From NCBI GenBank assembly GCA_028554755.1, contig JAPTOF010000003.1, forward strand, positions 3,948,501 to 4,012,500: 64,000 nucleotides of DNA, read 5' to 3'. A program made the translations under genes and the position numbers. Below, piece by piece: positions 1 to 21,918 of the stretch (its first letter is position 1; every line of letters starts with the position of its first letter). Origin of the DNA: Cordia subcordata. Its lineage: Eukaryota; Streptophyta; Magnoliopsida; Boraginales; Cordiaceae. The notes beneath the pieces were generated by a model that saw only the letters and a list, made by a program, of their open reading frames with translations, did no database searches and was not told the origin of the DNA.

Positions 1-210
1 ATGTTAAGACATCCCAACTATGTCTAGTTGTGGTCATTCTGGAGCACTTTTATGGAATGAGATCTATAAACTGACAGCAATCATGTGCTTCTTTATTCGA
101 AGAAACTAGAAGCAGTATGTAGGGTTGTGACATGCCTTAGCCTTCCTAGTTATATTGTTACGAGATTTAGCATGGACTTAAATATAACTAATAAACAAAT
201 CTAGTCTTAC

Positions 211-1749
211 CGATCACACAAACACCAATCATGAAGATATAGGCTGTCAAGATCAAAAAAGGAAACAAGAGTAAGTAAACATGCTATAACAAATATCAGA
301 CTAGATCCAGTATAATGAGCACTTACGCATATAAAACTCGAGTCGGCCTGCATTTTCCAGGTAGAAGCTGTATTAGCAAACTGACTAAATCTAAAAAATA
401 GTTCTCACAGATGGATAAATTGTACCATTATTAGGCATTGCGGCTGCAGTAATTATACACTCAACAATCAAGATGGAAACATCTAAACAGGAAAAGTAAA
501 TCGAATGATGGAAGATTATCACTCTGATCATAATTTTAGAAACTACAAATTTTCAACAATTGGCAAAAATCAGATATCAGAATCCGAAGTGGCTAGTAAA
601 TGTAAATCATATAAACTTCAAAGCCTTAATATTTCACCAATTCTGATGATCTTAAGATTTATACTTAATCCCATATATAACTTTCCCCTTAGCATGTCCA
701 GCCTCAATCTTGGACAAAGGAGGAGAGCAGCATTTAAGTTAGTTGACAATTAGGAGAAACTTTGTTGAATTCTTCTTAGGATATAATTTTCAAATGTTGA
801 ATCAAATTGCCGAATCATAAAGGTACAACATATAGGGCACACAACAAAGAAGAAAAAACAAATACAGATAATTATATGGCGATTCACTAAAAGAAACATG
901 GAGAAAAGAGAAAGCAATTAAAATAATTTTCTAATACAACTTACAACGGAAATTTCGTTCTGCGAGTGGTGTATCTTCATAGCAGTAGTGGTGGCAAGTA
1001 ACTGTAGTTTCCAGAATAATGCAAGTACTGCTTGCTTCACATTCTTCACACAAGACATTATGCCACGATAGCTCAAATCCATAAGCTAGCCCCTTATGAA
1101 TGCCTGACAAAGATGTATTTTCTGCTGCTATTGGACCCCGAACTGACGACCAAGCAACCATCTCAACGTTGCAAGATACGTCAAATTCCGATACAGTAAT
1201 ATCATTTCCTAGAGTTACATAACTGTAAATCTTGGAAGAGTTTGAAACCAATGTACTGTTTCTGTTGCTACAAAAAGTAGTATTAATGTACCTCAGAGAA
1301 GTGACAGGAGCTTGACAATTGACAAATACTACGGCTGTGTTGAGATCAATAAACTCGTTGACAACTTTTCCAGGTTTAAATGTATAGTAATTACTAGGTA
1401 TATCATTGAAATCAGTACTATAATTTGGAAATGAACAAAAGTTGTCTAGCTTTACGCCAGGGTCAACAAGTCTGATGGTGTAGTTGTCATAACTAATTGC
1501 CTGAACATAGTAGCTCTTCAACTTGAAGCTCATAATGGTACGATTGCTCTGGCACTCCAGTTCGAAATCTGGCTTACCACAATTCTTGGGGTCACCTTTG
1601 AGTCTGAAAGGGTAGTGTATATCACGTATCTCCCCACATGAGGAAGGCAGACAAAGGGAATTGTTCTGGGCTCTGCAGCTGCTTATTGCACGTAGCAGAA
1701 GTAGGAAATAGATTGAACAACCTGCAGATGGGAGATGTCTTGTCGACAT
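211..1749 (-). CDS. LRK10L-type receptor-like kinase, 5' part (runs off left edge)
   Basis: The protein is predicted to be a plasma-membrane receptor kinase of the LRK10L (Lr10-like, WAK-associated) family; only the extracellular part and the start of the membrane segment lie in the window. Exon 1 (945-1749) encodes a signal peptide followed by a cysteine-rich ectodomain with the GUB_WAK_bind signature (CGEIRDIHYPFRL, then CGKPDFELEC) and many N-glycosylation sites; a second cysteine cluster near its end looks like the WAK-associated C-terminal module. The donor at 944 reads gtaagt. Two micro-exons follow, 327-347 (21 nt) and 211-243 (33 nt), each bounded by AG and gtaag and both in phase 1; the second begins a hydrophobic run (YIFMIGVCVI). 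The kinase exon must lie beyond base 1. The exon pattern matches the neighbouring complete gene. Family assignment is firm; the micro-exons are inferred from splice signals and phase. Confidence 0.82.
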
Positions 1750-2401
1750 ACTGATGAATTACAAAGTGATGTTAGACGTTCTTATGGTTTTTCATGTCTT
1801 AAAAGTACATGTTGAACTATCGTATCATATGACCATTCCTATTCCACTTCCTCTGCATCCCTAACTAAAATCAATTGTGCCTTGTAGTATTATATTTTTT
1901 AACTAGATTAGTTATCTGGCAATAATGCTTGCTGCTTGGAAAATAATTAAGCTAATTGGATCAGGAAGAAAAGAAGGAATAAAAAATTATAATAACTCGG
2001 ATCATTCATGGATTTTGACCAGACCTTAGCCTATGGGTAGTGCCTTATAACTAGTGCATGTATCTGTCAGTGGATCCTGGCATATCCCTGATTAAGTGAT
2101 TGACTGAATAATATTGACTTTTCAAAGTCAAAGTCAACTACCAAGAGAGAGACAAACTTATCCAACCATAATTAGATGCTTTGCCAGCTCACATGGAAGA
2201 AGATCCTACATCATTCATCACTGTAAAATATTGTGCTTGATTAGTTAATGGATTAGAAAAGTAAATGACTTCATGATTAGCATTGACTGATTTACATGTT
2301 AGAAATGATTGAACTAGAAACAGTAGAAAGAATGTAATTTGGTATATCTAAAAAGAGGAGAAGCATTCAGAGTTGAGAAAAAGAAAAGAACTCCTCACAA
2401 T
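1750..2401. promoter_or_regulatory. Divergent promoter shared by two LRK10L-type kinase genes, with W-box cores
   Basis: The 652 bp between the two start codons must hold both promoters. It contains TTGACC at 2015-2020 and a tight cluster at 2114-2137 with one TTGAC and two GTCAA cores, the binding core of WRKY factors. WRKY control is an inference from motif density; no experiment is implied. No clear TATA box could be fixed for either gene. Confidence 0.5.
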
Positions 2402-4639
2402 ATGGCCATCTTTCTGGTTTACTTGATTTTCCAAATACACCTTGCAGGGGCAGGAGTTGCAATGGCACAAGATGAGTGCCTGCCAACAAGGTGTGGAGAC
2501 TCCGGCCCGAGCATTCGGTTTCCCTTCCGGCTGAAAGGTCAGCAGCCAGGACACTGTGGCCACCCTGGGTTTGAACTTTCTTGTTCCGGAAGCAACACTA
2601 CTGAATTTGAGTTCCAATATCCAGTGAGGGCATCGGCTAATAATATTATAATCCCATTAGGAATGAAGGTTTCGATCTATTTTATTGATTATGAAGCTCA
2701 GATTTTTCGTATATCTGATCTTAATACTACCTCCTGTTTTCCGACAAAGCTTCCTGATGTGAACTCATCTGCCTCTCCATTTGATATAGCTGATTTTGGT
2801 ATCAATTACACTTTCTTCAATTGTTCTTCTTCTAAGACAGATTCCAGCTTATCCCTGATCACCTGCCCTATCCAACCTGGTCACCAATTCTATGCCATGC
2901 CTTCTGAGTATTCTGTTTCTTCGCTGCCCAATTCTTGCTATAAAATGTACAACATTTCAAATTTACCTTGGGAGATATTCCAAAAACAGGAGGAATTAAC
3001 TTATAGAGGTATCCCATATCATTGGTCTGCTCCATCTTGCGGACATTGTGAAGGAAAAGGGAAGTATTGCAGGTTAAAAAGTACCAGCACAGGAAATGAA
3101 ACTGAGTGTTATGACATACCTAAACAACCTGGGAATGGTAAGTTTCCTTTCCACAGTGACGATTTTCTTATCTAGGCTTCATCCTAGTCTATATATTTGA
3201 CTATTAGCACTGTCAAAAGTCATGTTGTAAATGCTCATGAATGTAAACCATAAGGATGTCTCGAGAATTTCAGAAATTAACAAAATGAAAATCAAAACCC
3301 TCTGATACATTCAGTTGACACTGGTGAGGGTGCTTATAAGTTAGTGTTATAGATTCGAATAATACTGCATTCAACTAATTTGGATCACTAGATTTGAGAT
3401 TCAAGATAGATGATATTATTCTCACTTTTAAATTTAGGATTCTTAACTAGGGGCCCGAAAATTTTCAATTCAACAAGCTGATAAGTCTTCTAATTATTGC
3501 AGGTCCTTCAAAAAAGCTGGTTGTTGCAGGTAAAGAAATGAGCCAGTCTCTTTCCTCAAAGCATAGAATTCCGGGATAAATTTTCTCTCACTTGCAATAG
3601 TTGACTTGCAGGTGTAGTAGTTGGTCTGTTTCTTTTGATGCTAGCAATTGCTGCACTGTACCGCATCTTGAGCTTGAAAATAAGAAAGAAAAAGTACGGA
3701 GCAAAGATTGAACAATTCTTGGAGGATTATAAAGCTTTAAGACCTACTAGATACTCATATGCAGATGTCAAGGAGATTGCAGATCAATTCAAGGAAAAAC
3801 TAGGCCAAGGAGGTTACGGAACTGTGTACAAAGGAAAGCTTTCTGACGACATTGTTGTTGCTGTCAAGGTCCTAAACAATTTCAAAGGAAACGGTGAAGA
3901 GTTCATCAATGAAGTTGCTACAATAGGAAGAATCCACCACGTGAACGTGGTTCGATTAATCGGATATTGCGCAGACGGATATAGAAGAGCTCTTGTGTAT
4001 GAGTTTTTACCTTATTCACTTGAAAAGCTTATATCTGCTGGATATCAGGGTCGCTCACCAGGTTGGCAGAAGCTGAGTCGAATTGCATTAGGCATAGCCA
4101 AAGGGATTGACTATCTTCACGAAGGCTGCAACCAAAGAATACTTCACTTTGACATCAAACCTCATAACATCTTGCTTGATCAGAATTTCAATCCAAAGGT
4201 TGCTGATTTTGGCCTGGCAAAGTTGTGCTCGAAGGAAAAAAGTATAGTGTCCATGACTGCTGCCCGAGGGACAATAGGCTACATTGCACCAGAGATGTTC
4301 TCCAGGAACTATGGAAGTGTGTCATATAAATCAGATGTTTATAGCTTTGGCATGTTGCTGCTCGATATTGTTGGAGGACGGAAGAATGTTCACGCTGGAG
4401 CACAAGATAGCAGCGAAATTTACTTTCCAGAATGGATGTACAATCAGCTGGAGAAAGGAGAAGAGATAGCAATCGAAATTGAGAAAGAAGAAGACAATAA
4501 AATATTCAGGAAACTAACTGTTGTCGGACTTTGGTGCATTCAATGGTTTCCAACAAATCGACCTTCAATGAAAGCTGTTATACAAATGCTTGAAGGAGAG
4601 AACATTCCCATCCTCCCACCAAATCCGTTTGTGGCATGA
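2402..4639 (+). CDS. LRK10L-type receptor-like protein kinase, complete
   Basis: Exons 2402-3137, 3503-3529 and 3612-4639 join in phase 1 and give 596 residues. The start is the ATG at 2402, because it opens directly onto a signal peptide (MAIFLVYLIFQ); the in-frame codons upstream lack an ATG. The ectodomain shows the GUB_WAK_bind pattern (CGDSGPSIRFPFRL, CGHPGFELSC) and a C-terminal cysteine cluster. A transmembrane helix spans about residues 251-273, partly encoded by the 27 nt micro-exon. The kinase has the glycine loop GQGGYG (319-324), the AVK lysine (about 340), HFDIKPHN with catalytic Asp 435, and DFG at 453. The usual HRD is HFD, so this is a non-RD kinase, a class common in immune receptors. 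All catalytic residues are present, so it should be active. The ligand is unknown; pectin binding is only suggested by the domain name. Confidence 0.93.
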
Positions 4640-5944
4640 GATCATGAAAACAGATACAACATCAAAAAATCCATCAAACAGCAATTTCAGCACCATTTCC
4701 GAATAAAGTGACGCTCACTGATTATGATGATGCAATGGGTTGTAACTCCTCTTAACGTTATTCAAGATCTTGTTACACAGAGCTTGAAACTATACAAAAT
4801 TGTCATTCGCCACATAATAAATGCTTGTTCAAGCGATCTATTGTGTCACAGCTTTTCCGTTTTAAGTGCAAAATAAACAAAGGCAAGATTACCTTTGGAG
4901 TGCCACAACCTCCTCCATAAATGATCCCATTGCTGATATTGCTTCAACCATATACACTTATCCATGCATAATCTCCCGCACCGCAGTCCTCGGCTTATGC
5001 CATGATTTAAATAATTATGAAGGAGGTGTGACTCTTCATAGGAGGACCATTGTCATCAAACATGGCCGCTGAGAGAGTCCCGCTATAGCAGAAGAGGCAA
5101 GACTTACCACAGAAGCAAGATAACACTGTGAGCCATACCAGATATACCAACAATTGGAAAGCAAATCTTATCCACCGCTAGCTCCACTGTTCATTAAAGC
5201 AAACGATTTACAGACCAATTCATGCTTGTTGCAAGACTATCAACAAATATATAAAGCCAAAGATTCACTAAGCCATTACACCATCTTAGTTAGTGGTACA
5301 CTTTAGTCATAAATGGTCATAGACCATTGTTGCATATCGGGATCGGTGAGTGGCTCAAGTGGGTAAAACTGTACCCAAGAGCGAATATCTGGGTTCAAAT
5401 TCGGCCAAGGACGGGGGTTGGAACCAGGGTGGAGGTTTAAGTTTAATAAACTACCAAGTATAAGTGTTAGATTTAGGCAAGACACATACAAGTCCAGAAG
5501 TTGTTTTTTCTAAAGTTAATTTAATAAGTCTTGAGCATAACTAATTCGAATCATATTTATTTTCATTGCCATCATAAATCAGCTCACAATGAAGTATTTA
5601 AAGCACAAGAAAAACTACCTGATTTGCAGAAATTTATAAAAAAAAAATTGATAGTGAGACATTCAAAAGAAGGCATAGCATTACTATATCTTTTTTTCAG
5701 AATATATTATTACATTCGACAATGATATTTCTAACAAACAAACAAAAAAAAAAAAAAGAAAATTAGAAGAATAACAGAAAACAAATACACCAATATCAAA
5801 CCTTTATTAAATGGCTATTATCAGAAAAACTGGTGTCATGAGTTTACAAACAAAATATTTTTAAATAATTAACTCGAATTATTACTTAATCACTTCAGAC
5901 CACTAACATACGAGAATCAGATTAAGAATATCTATATATTTTTC
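4640..5944. other. Intergenic: 3' flanks of the kinase and SDHAF4 genes
   Basis: AATAAA-type signals near 4705 and 4817 fit the 3' end of the kinase transcript, and the complement of AATAAA near 5803 fits that of SDHAF4. A possible SINE head lies at 5340-5470 (listed separately). No other gene was recognised. Confidence 0.5.
5340..5470 (+). repeat. Possible tRNA-derived SINE head
   Basis: The sequence tggctcaagtg at 5351-5361 matches the Pol III box A consensus, and gttcaaatt at 5393-5401 matches box B except for its last base, at tRNA-like spacing. There is no cloverleaf, so this is not a tRNA gene. The 3' end and target duplication were not found. Confidence 0.28.
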
Positions 5945-6280
5945 TCAAAAATCATAGCAGCGACCATTACGTTCCCAATCGCCATAACGGGTTGGTTCGG
6001 GCCCACGAGGCCCGCCAATCTCTCCAGTTTGCTTATTGACCAGCCCGTCTTCTTCTACGCCTTCCTCTTCTGGGTTGTTTAACGCCTTCTTCTCGTTGTC
6101 CTCAGCCACGGGCCCGTCTTGCTTCCTGATGTCGTTGTTATTCTCTTGCTGTTGTTGAATCTGGAACCGCTGAGTCGTGGTGCTTATGAGTCGACTCGCA
6201 GAGTTGGATGATGATAGACTTGCCCTCGGTCTCGTCATCTCGATCGTTGATCTAAACAGACGGCCCAGATTACTCGCCAT
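5945..6280 (-). CDS. SDHAF4: Succinate dehydrogenase assembly factor 4, mitochondrial
   Basis: This 111-residue, single-exon protein ends in the conserved SDHAF4 C-terminal block ([14 protein letters not shown], then GRC-DF). In the family this factor binds the flavinated SDHA subunit in the mitochondrial matrix and helps assemble complex II before it joins SDHB. Residues 1-40 are rich in Arg and Ser with almost no acidic residues, as expected of a mitochondrial presequence. The middle (about 45-85) is low-complexity and acidic, rich in Gln, Asn and Glu. The start is the ATG at 6280. The C-terminal Tyr in GRCYDF sits where Ser is, from memory, more usual. Length agrees with other plant members. 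Confidence 0.92.
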   Translation of the reverse strand: MASNLGRLFRSTIEMTRPRASLSSSNSASRLISTTTQRFQIQQQQENNNDIRKQDGPVAEDNEKKALNNPEEEGVEEDGLVNKQTGEIGGPRGPEPTRYGDWERNGRCYDF

Positions 6281-6787
6281 TTTTGAGAATATTTGTGTGT
6301 GTGTTTGAAAAGTCCAAACTTGAAAATGGTCTCGCGACTGTGAGTATCGTGGCTAAATGTGGCGGCGAGTTAGCCACGTCAGGCTGTGGATTAGTTGATC
6401 GATGCTGGGAAGCCCATTGGGCTTATTGGGCTCAATATCAAGGTGGATTACCTTGTCTCGTTTTGGAAAGTGGGCCATTGTAGCCCAATATAGCGTGATG
6501 CCCCTCATCTAGTGTACTATATAGTTATTTTTAATTTTTTAGACAACGAGAAATTCATTCCACATAAATCCGGGTTTAAATTTGACATATTCAAAATATG
6601 TTTTATGTTGGTTAAAAGTTTGATAACATTTTATAAACGTCTTAAGCATAAATTTGAAAATTTTTAAATAGTGTAACTTAATATAGTTTAAAATAAGAAT
6701 AGTCTGAAACTTCTTCATCGACCAATTACTTTAGCACTGATTTTCTTTTCAAGGTTGCACTTTCTCAATGAAATTGGCAGACAGAAA
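6281..6787. other. Upstream region of SDHAF4
   Basis: This should contain the SDHAF4 5' leader and promoter (minus strand). A (GT)n-like run lies at 6292-6303. An open frame on the plus strand here has no recognisable product and no supporting features. Confidence 0.35.
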
Positions 6788-6957
6788 GCATGTTTGGAAC
6801 TCATAAGTGTTTAAAATAAAATAAAAAATAAAAAATTTTTAGTTTAAGTATTTAAATAAGTATTCATAAGCATTCAAAATTAAAAAAAAAGGTAAAAAAA
6901 TTATTTCAATTTTTTAAAAACACTGAAATAAACACTACCAAACACCTCCACGGCAAG
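6788..6957. repeat. Small foldback (MITE-like) element
   Basis: The ends are inverted (catgtttgg at the left, ccaaacacc at the right) around an AT-rich centre that itself pairs loosely. No clear target duplication was found. Confidence 0.4.
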
Positions 6958-7176
6958 CTTGTTTCATCTAAAATTCCAATTGGTATTTTTGTGTGTAATA
7001 ACCAAAACTTGACGCACAGACTTTTTAACTAGAGAAGAACTTGATACATTAGGTTGCAATTATTGCAGATTAATAACAATGAACTTTAATATTGTTCATT
7101 AATTCCTATACTCATTTGAACGTGAACAGTACATTCAATTTTCTTTTTCAGCAATGATTGAACTTAAATGGGACAT

Positions 7177-7839
7177 AGCCCGTTTGGCTAAGTTTATTTT
7201 TAAGTGCTTATAAGCAGCTTTCTACTAGTGATAAATAAGTAAAGAGGCGTTTCAATAATATGTGCTTATAAACTATTGACATATTTGGCAACTAATGCTT
7301 ATAAATAGTAATAGTAATTAAAATGACTAAAATGACATATTATTAATTAGTGGTAGTTAAAACTGTTTACTTTTCTTAAGGGCAACATTGTCTTTTTGTT
7401 GGTTTGACCAAAAGTGCTTATAAGCTGCTTAAAAATAAACCGGTCTGATAGAGCTTTTTTTCCCATCATATAAGTTAGCAAAAAGTGCTTATAAGCCAGT
7501 TATTCAAACATGTTAATTTGCCTTTTTAGCTTATAAGCTAGCTCCATTCGACCAGTTCATTTTTAGGCAGCTAATAAGCACTTTGGTCAAAGCAATAATA
7601 AGACAATATTACCCTTAAAGAGATAATAGTTTTATCACATTATTAACAACATTTCCTTTTTAGTCATTTTAACTATTATTGTTACTTATAAGCACTTATT
7701 TACCAAACATATTAACAACTTATAAGTACATATTATCTAAAGACATATCTGCTTATTTGTCACTAGTTTATGAGTAGCTTTCTGCTTATAAGAACCAACT
7801 ACTTATAAGCACATAAAAATAAGCATATCCAAACGGGCT
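7177..7839. repeat. Foldback element of 663 bp
   Basis: The left end agcccgtttgg and right end ccaaacgggct are perfect inverse complements, and the similarity continues inward through repeated 'agtgcttataagc' blocks, so nearly the whole element folds into one long hairpin. No transposase and no clear target duplication are visible, so the superfamily is open. Confidence 0.75.
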
Positions 7840-8461
7840 CTAATAAATCTCATTAACCGAAATATGCTTTTGGAACACAAATATCATAATTAGTTTTTCA
7901 GTGATTTCAGCAAAGCATAATTTTTAGTATTGATGGTCGTGTTTCATTATAAAAGTGCATGAAATTGCTCGGATAAAAGCAATATTTAAAGTATGCAAAT
8001 TTCTTTAGTGGAACTTGAAAAGTATAATTTGTCATCATTATGATTTGTAATCTATCATTTGTTGTTATCGCCATTACAATAAAGAGAAAAAGAAAATCTA
8101 TATAACGAATTAAAGATTACTTACATATTATTGACATATCAAAAGTTCCCACTATATGAAACATTTGTTGTCAAATTTGAGTTAGAATAGTGAGGATAAT
8201 GGTTATATTAATAAATGCTAATGAGAATAATGAATTCATTCTTTATACACGTTACTTTGAATTTTGAAATAAATTATTTACCTTTCCACCTACCAAAAAT
8301 AAGGTATAATAAAATTTTAATCTACAACTAAAAATAGATTAAAATCCATGTATAAGACGGACATGAATTATTGCAGTATGCTATGTATGAACATTAAACG
8401 GTAAACGTATCGAGTCTCAGTTAAGATATGACTAAAGAAGTGAGACAAAAAATAAGTTTTG
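7840..8461. other. AT-rich intergenic DNA
   Basis: Nothing recognisable was seen here between the foldback element and the hAT-like element. Confidence 0.4.
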
Positions 8462-8469
8462 TATGCCTT

Positions 8470-9236
8470 ATGGATTAGAATATCCAATCCGTATCTAAAC
8501 TCACATCCGCATCCATATCCGAACGGATAAGAAAAATGAAAATTTTCTAATACAGATATATTTTATCCGATTTTTTCAGATTTTATTTTTTTTTTTTAAA
8601 TATTAAAAAATATACTAAATTAACTCAAATCTTTTAAGTTTTACCTCAACCCTCGCTCGCTCTTCTTACTTCTTAGCGCTGCACGCCCAAACCCAACCTC
8701 ACACACACGACCACCAACCACCACACGACGCTGATAGCACTTCGAAGCAGGCAGCAAGATCAACAACACATCCACTTTGACACCAAAAGTTCGAATTTCA
8801 AAGCCATTCTCCTTCCGCCGTAGCGTCGTCCTCTCCAACCTCTTCTTCTTCGGCCGTGGCATTGTCCTCTCCAGCCTCTTCTTCTTCGGGACCATATTGT
8901 TGTTTTGTTTTCTTGTAGCATCTTCAATGTTGTTAATTTCTTCAATAATGTTGTTAAAGTTAATTGCCTAAGCATCGGCAGTTTCTAAAAGACATATAAA
9001 TTCCTTTTCGCAAAAGATAATGGCCATTTGTTTTGAAATAATCAATAGTCGACATATAGGATATGATGTTTTTAATTTATTTAAAAAATCCAAAAGTTTG
9101 TATTCGAAATACCCACTATCAAAAAAATTTTAGCACCCGACTGGACATGTAGATAATAATTTTAACTATTCGATCAAATACTTAGTTTTTCCATCCAATA
9201 TTCGATTATCCGAATATCCAATCCGATCCCCACCCC
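8470..9236. mobile_element. Non-autonomous hAT-like element of 767 bp with 8 bp target duplication
   Basis: The octamer TATGCCTT occurs at 8462-8469 and 9237-9244, flanking related inverted ends that both carry 'gaatatccaatccg'-type sequence. An 8 bp duplication is the hAT hallmark. There is no transposase. The middle (about 8640-8900) is much more GC-rich than the ends and contains an imperfect 32 bp tandem repeat (cctcttcttcttcgg), possibly a captured host fragment. Confidence 0.65.
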
Positions 9237-9244
9237 TATGCCTT

Positions 9245-9720
9245 TTCACATTCAAAAATGGAGAAATTATATTTATCTCACCCAGAATGATCTTCAGAAT
9301 CTTGCAAGCTTATGTCATAAGTCAAAAGGACTCATTTATGAGCTATAAAAGCTTCAACTCCCATGTAATGAACTAAAGTCCAGTGTTAGAACTTGAAAAT
9401 TGCAGAGAGTACGGAAATAGAATTCCCCATATATATTAATTTTCAGAAGGAAAAGAAACCAACAAACTGTACATTATTCCTTTCACCTAGCGTGGAAACC
9501 ACTCTCCACGACGTATACACGACAGCACACAGAAACGACACCCCTGTCAAGATCATGACACCCAAGTCCAGCCCCGGATTTCCTCACCGTCTAGCACGCA
9601 CGACCCGATCTGCGTGGTTCTTGCTTGTCGACTGGGCAGCCGATCCAAAGACAGATCTCATAATAATCGTACGAGCGCATTCTGAGGTTAATGTAGCAGA
9701 CAAGGTGCTGCCATCTCTGC
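9245..9720. other. 3' flank and probable 3' UTR of GLT1
   Basis: Minus-strand transcripts of GLT1 must end here. The 9500-9700 part is less AT-rich than the flank beyond it, as expected of a UTR. The poly(A) site could not be placed. Confidence 0.45.
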
Positions 9721-21229
<11,509 letters not shown>

Positions 21230-21780
21230 TTTCTAATTTCCCCTTATTTATTTGATTTTTTTTTCAAATGAATTAAAAATCACTACAAAATCAAGGAATA
21301 TACAGATCTAAGGTGAGCTGTATTACAAGAAGGGCTTGAAGATTAAGGAAAACGAAAAATCGACCGAATAACTACAGAGACTTTCTGAAAAAATAAAATA
21401 AAATGGTATAAATCTCGTGAAATTATTTATATGTATTTATATATATGGTTGAAGTGAAGCGAAGTAATCGAGATGGAGTTAAGAGAAGGAAGAGAAAACT
21501 AAACAACCGAAATATTCGAAGGAAATTTCAGATATGAAACAGCAGAAGGGGGGAATTCTACTCTCACGCAGCGCAACAAAACCGCCAAATGAAAGACAAA
21601 TATATATTTATATTTATATTTATATATATATATATATATATATGAATATGATATGCGGAAGAGAGAAAGAGAGAAATGTTAAAAGGCTTCGATGTTTCTT
21701 TCTTTCTGTGCTCCGCTTCGTGCAGGGTCGCGAGGAGTCGAAGGCGCCGTTTTTATAGAGAAAAATTAAACACACACGAG
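21230..21780 (-). promoter_or_regulatory. GLT1 5' leader and core promoter
   Basis: A TATA box (CTATAAAAA on the minus strand) lies at 21750-21758, about 520 bp upstream of the start codon, which would place the transcription start near 21720 and give a leader of nearly 500 nt. The leader region contains pyrimidine-rich stretches and a (TA)n run at 21599-21643. Transcript ends are inferred, and a leader intron cannot be excluded. Confidence 0.5.
21599..21643. repeat. (TA)n microsatellite in the GLT1 leader region
   Basis: An imperfect TATT/TA run leads into a pure TA tract, ending at 21643. It lies between the TATA box and the start codon, so it would be part of the 5' UTR if the promoter call is right. 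Confidence 0.85.
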
Positions 21781-21910
21781 CACACATACTTTGTGTTTTT
21801 GTGGGCCCACATAGGGTGGAGGGTGGGTGTGATGTGAAGGGATATTTTCCAAGTAGGACTAAGCGAAAATTTCAAGTGACGTGACAGCTTTGAAATATAG
21901 GGGAGGGTTG

Positions 21911-21918
21911 CCACGTGG
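21911..21918. promoter_or_regulatory. G-box (CCACGTGG) upstream of GLT1
   Basis: This perfect palindrome contains CACGTG, the core bound by plant bZIP and bHLH factors, about 155 bp upstream of the proposed TATA box. A regulatory role is inferred from motif and position. Confidence 0.5.

Noticed and set aside
505..753. Open frame of 82 codons on the plus strand
   Set aside because: It lies in the intron region of the minus-strand kinase gene, has no recognisable domain and no supporting signals.
5340..5420. Possible tRNA gene
   Set aside because: Box A and a near box B are present, but acceptor and T stems cannot be formed, so it was kept only as a possible SINE head.
8641..8975. Arg/Lys-rich overlapping frames as a possible small basic protein
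   Set aside because: They arise from an imperfect tandem repeat read in two frames inside a transposable element, with no family match.
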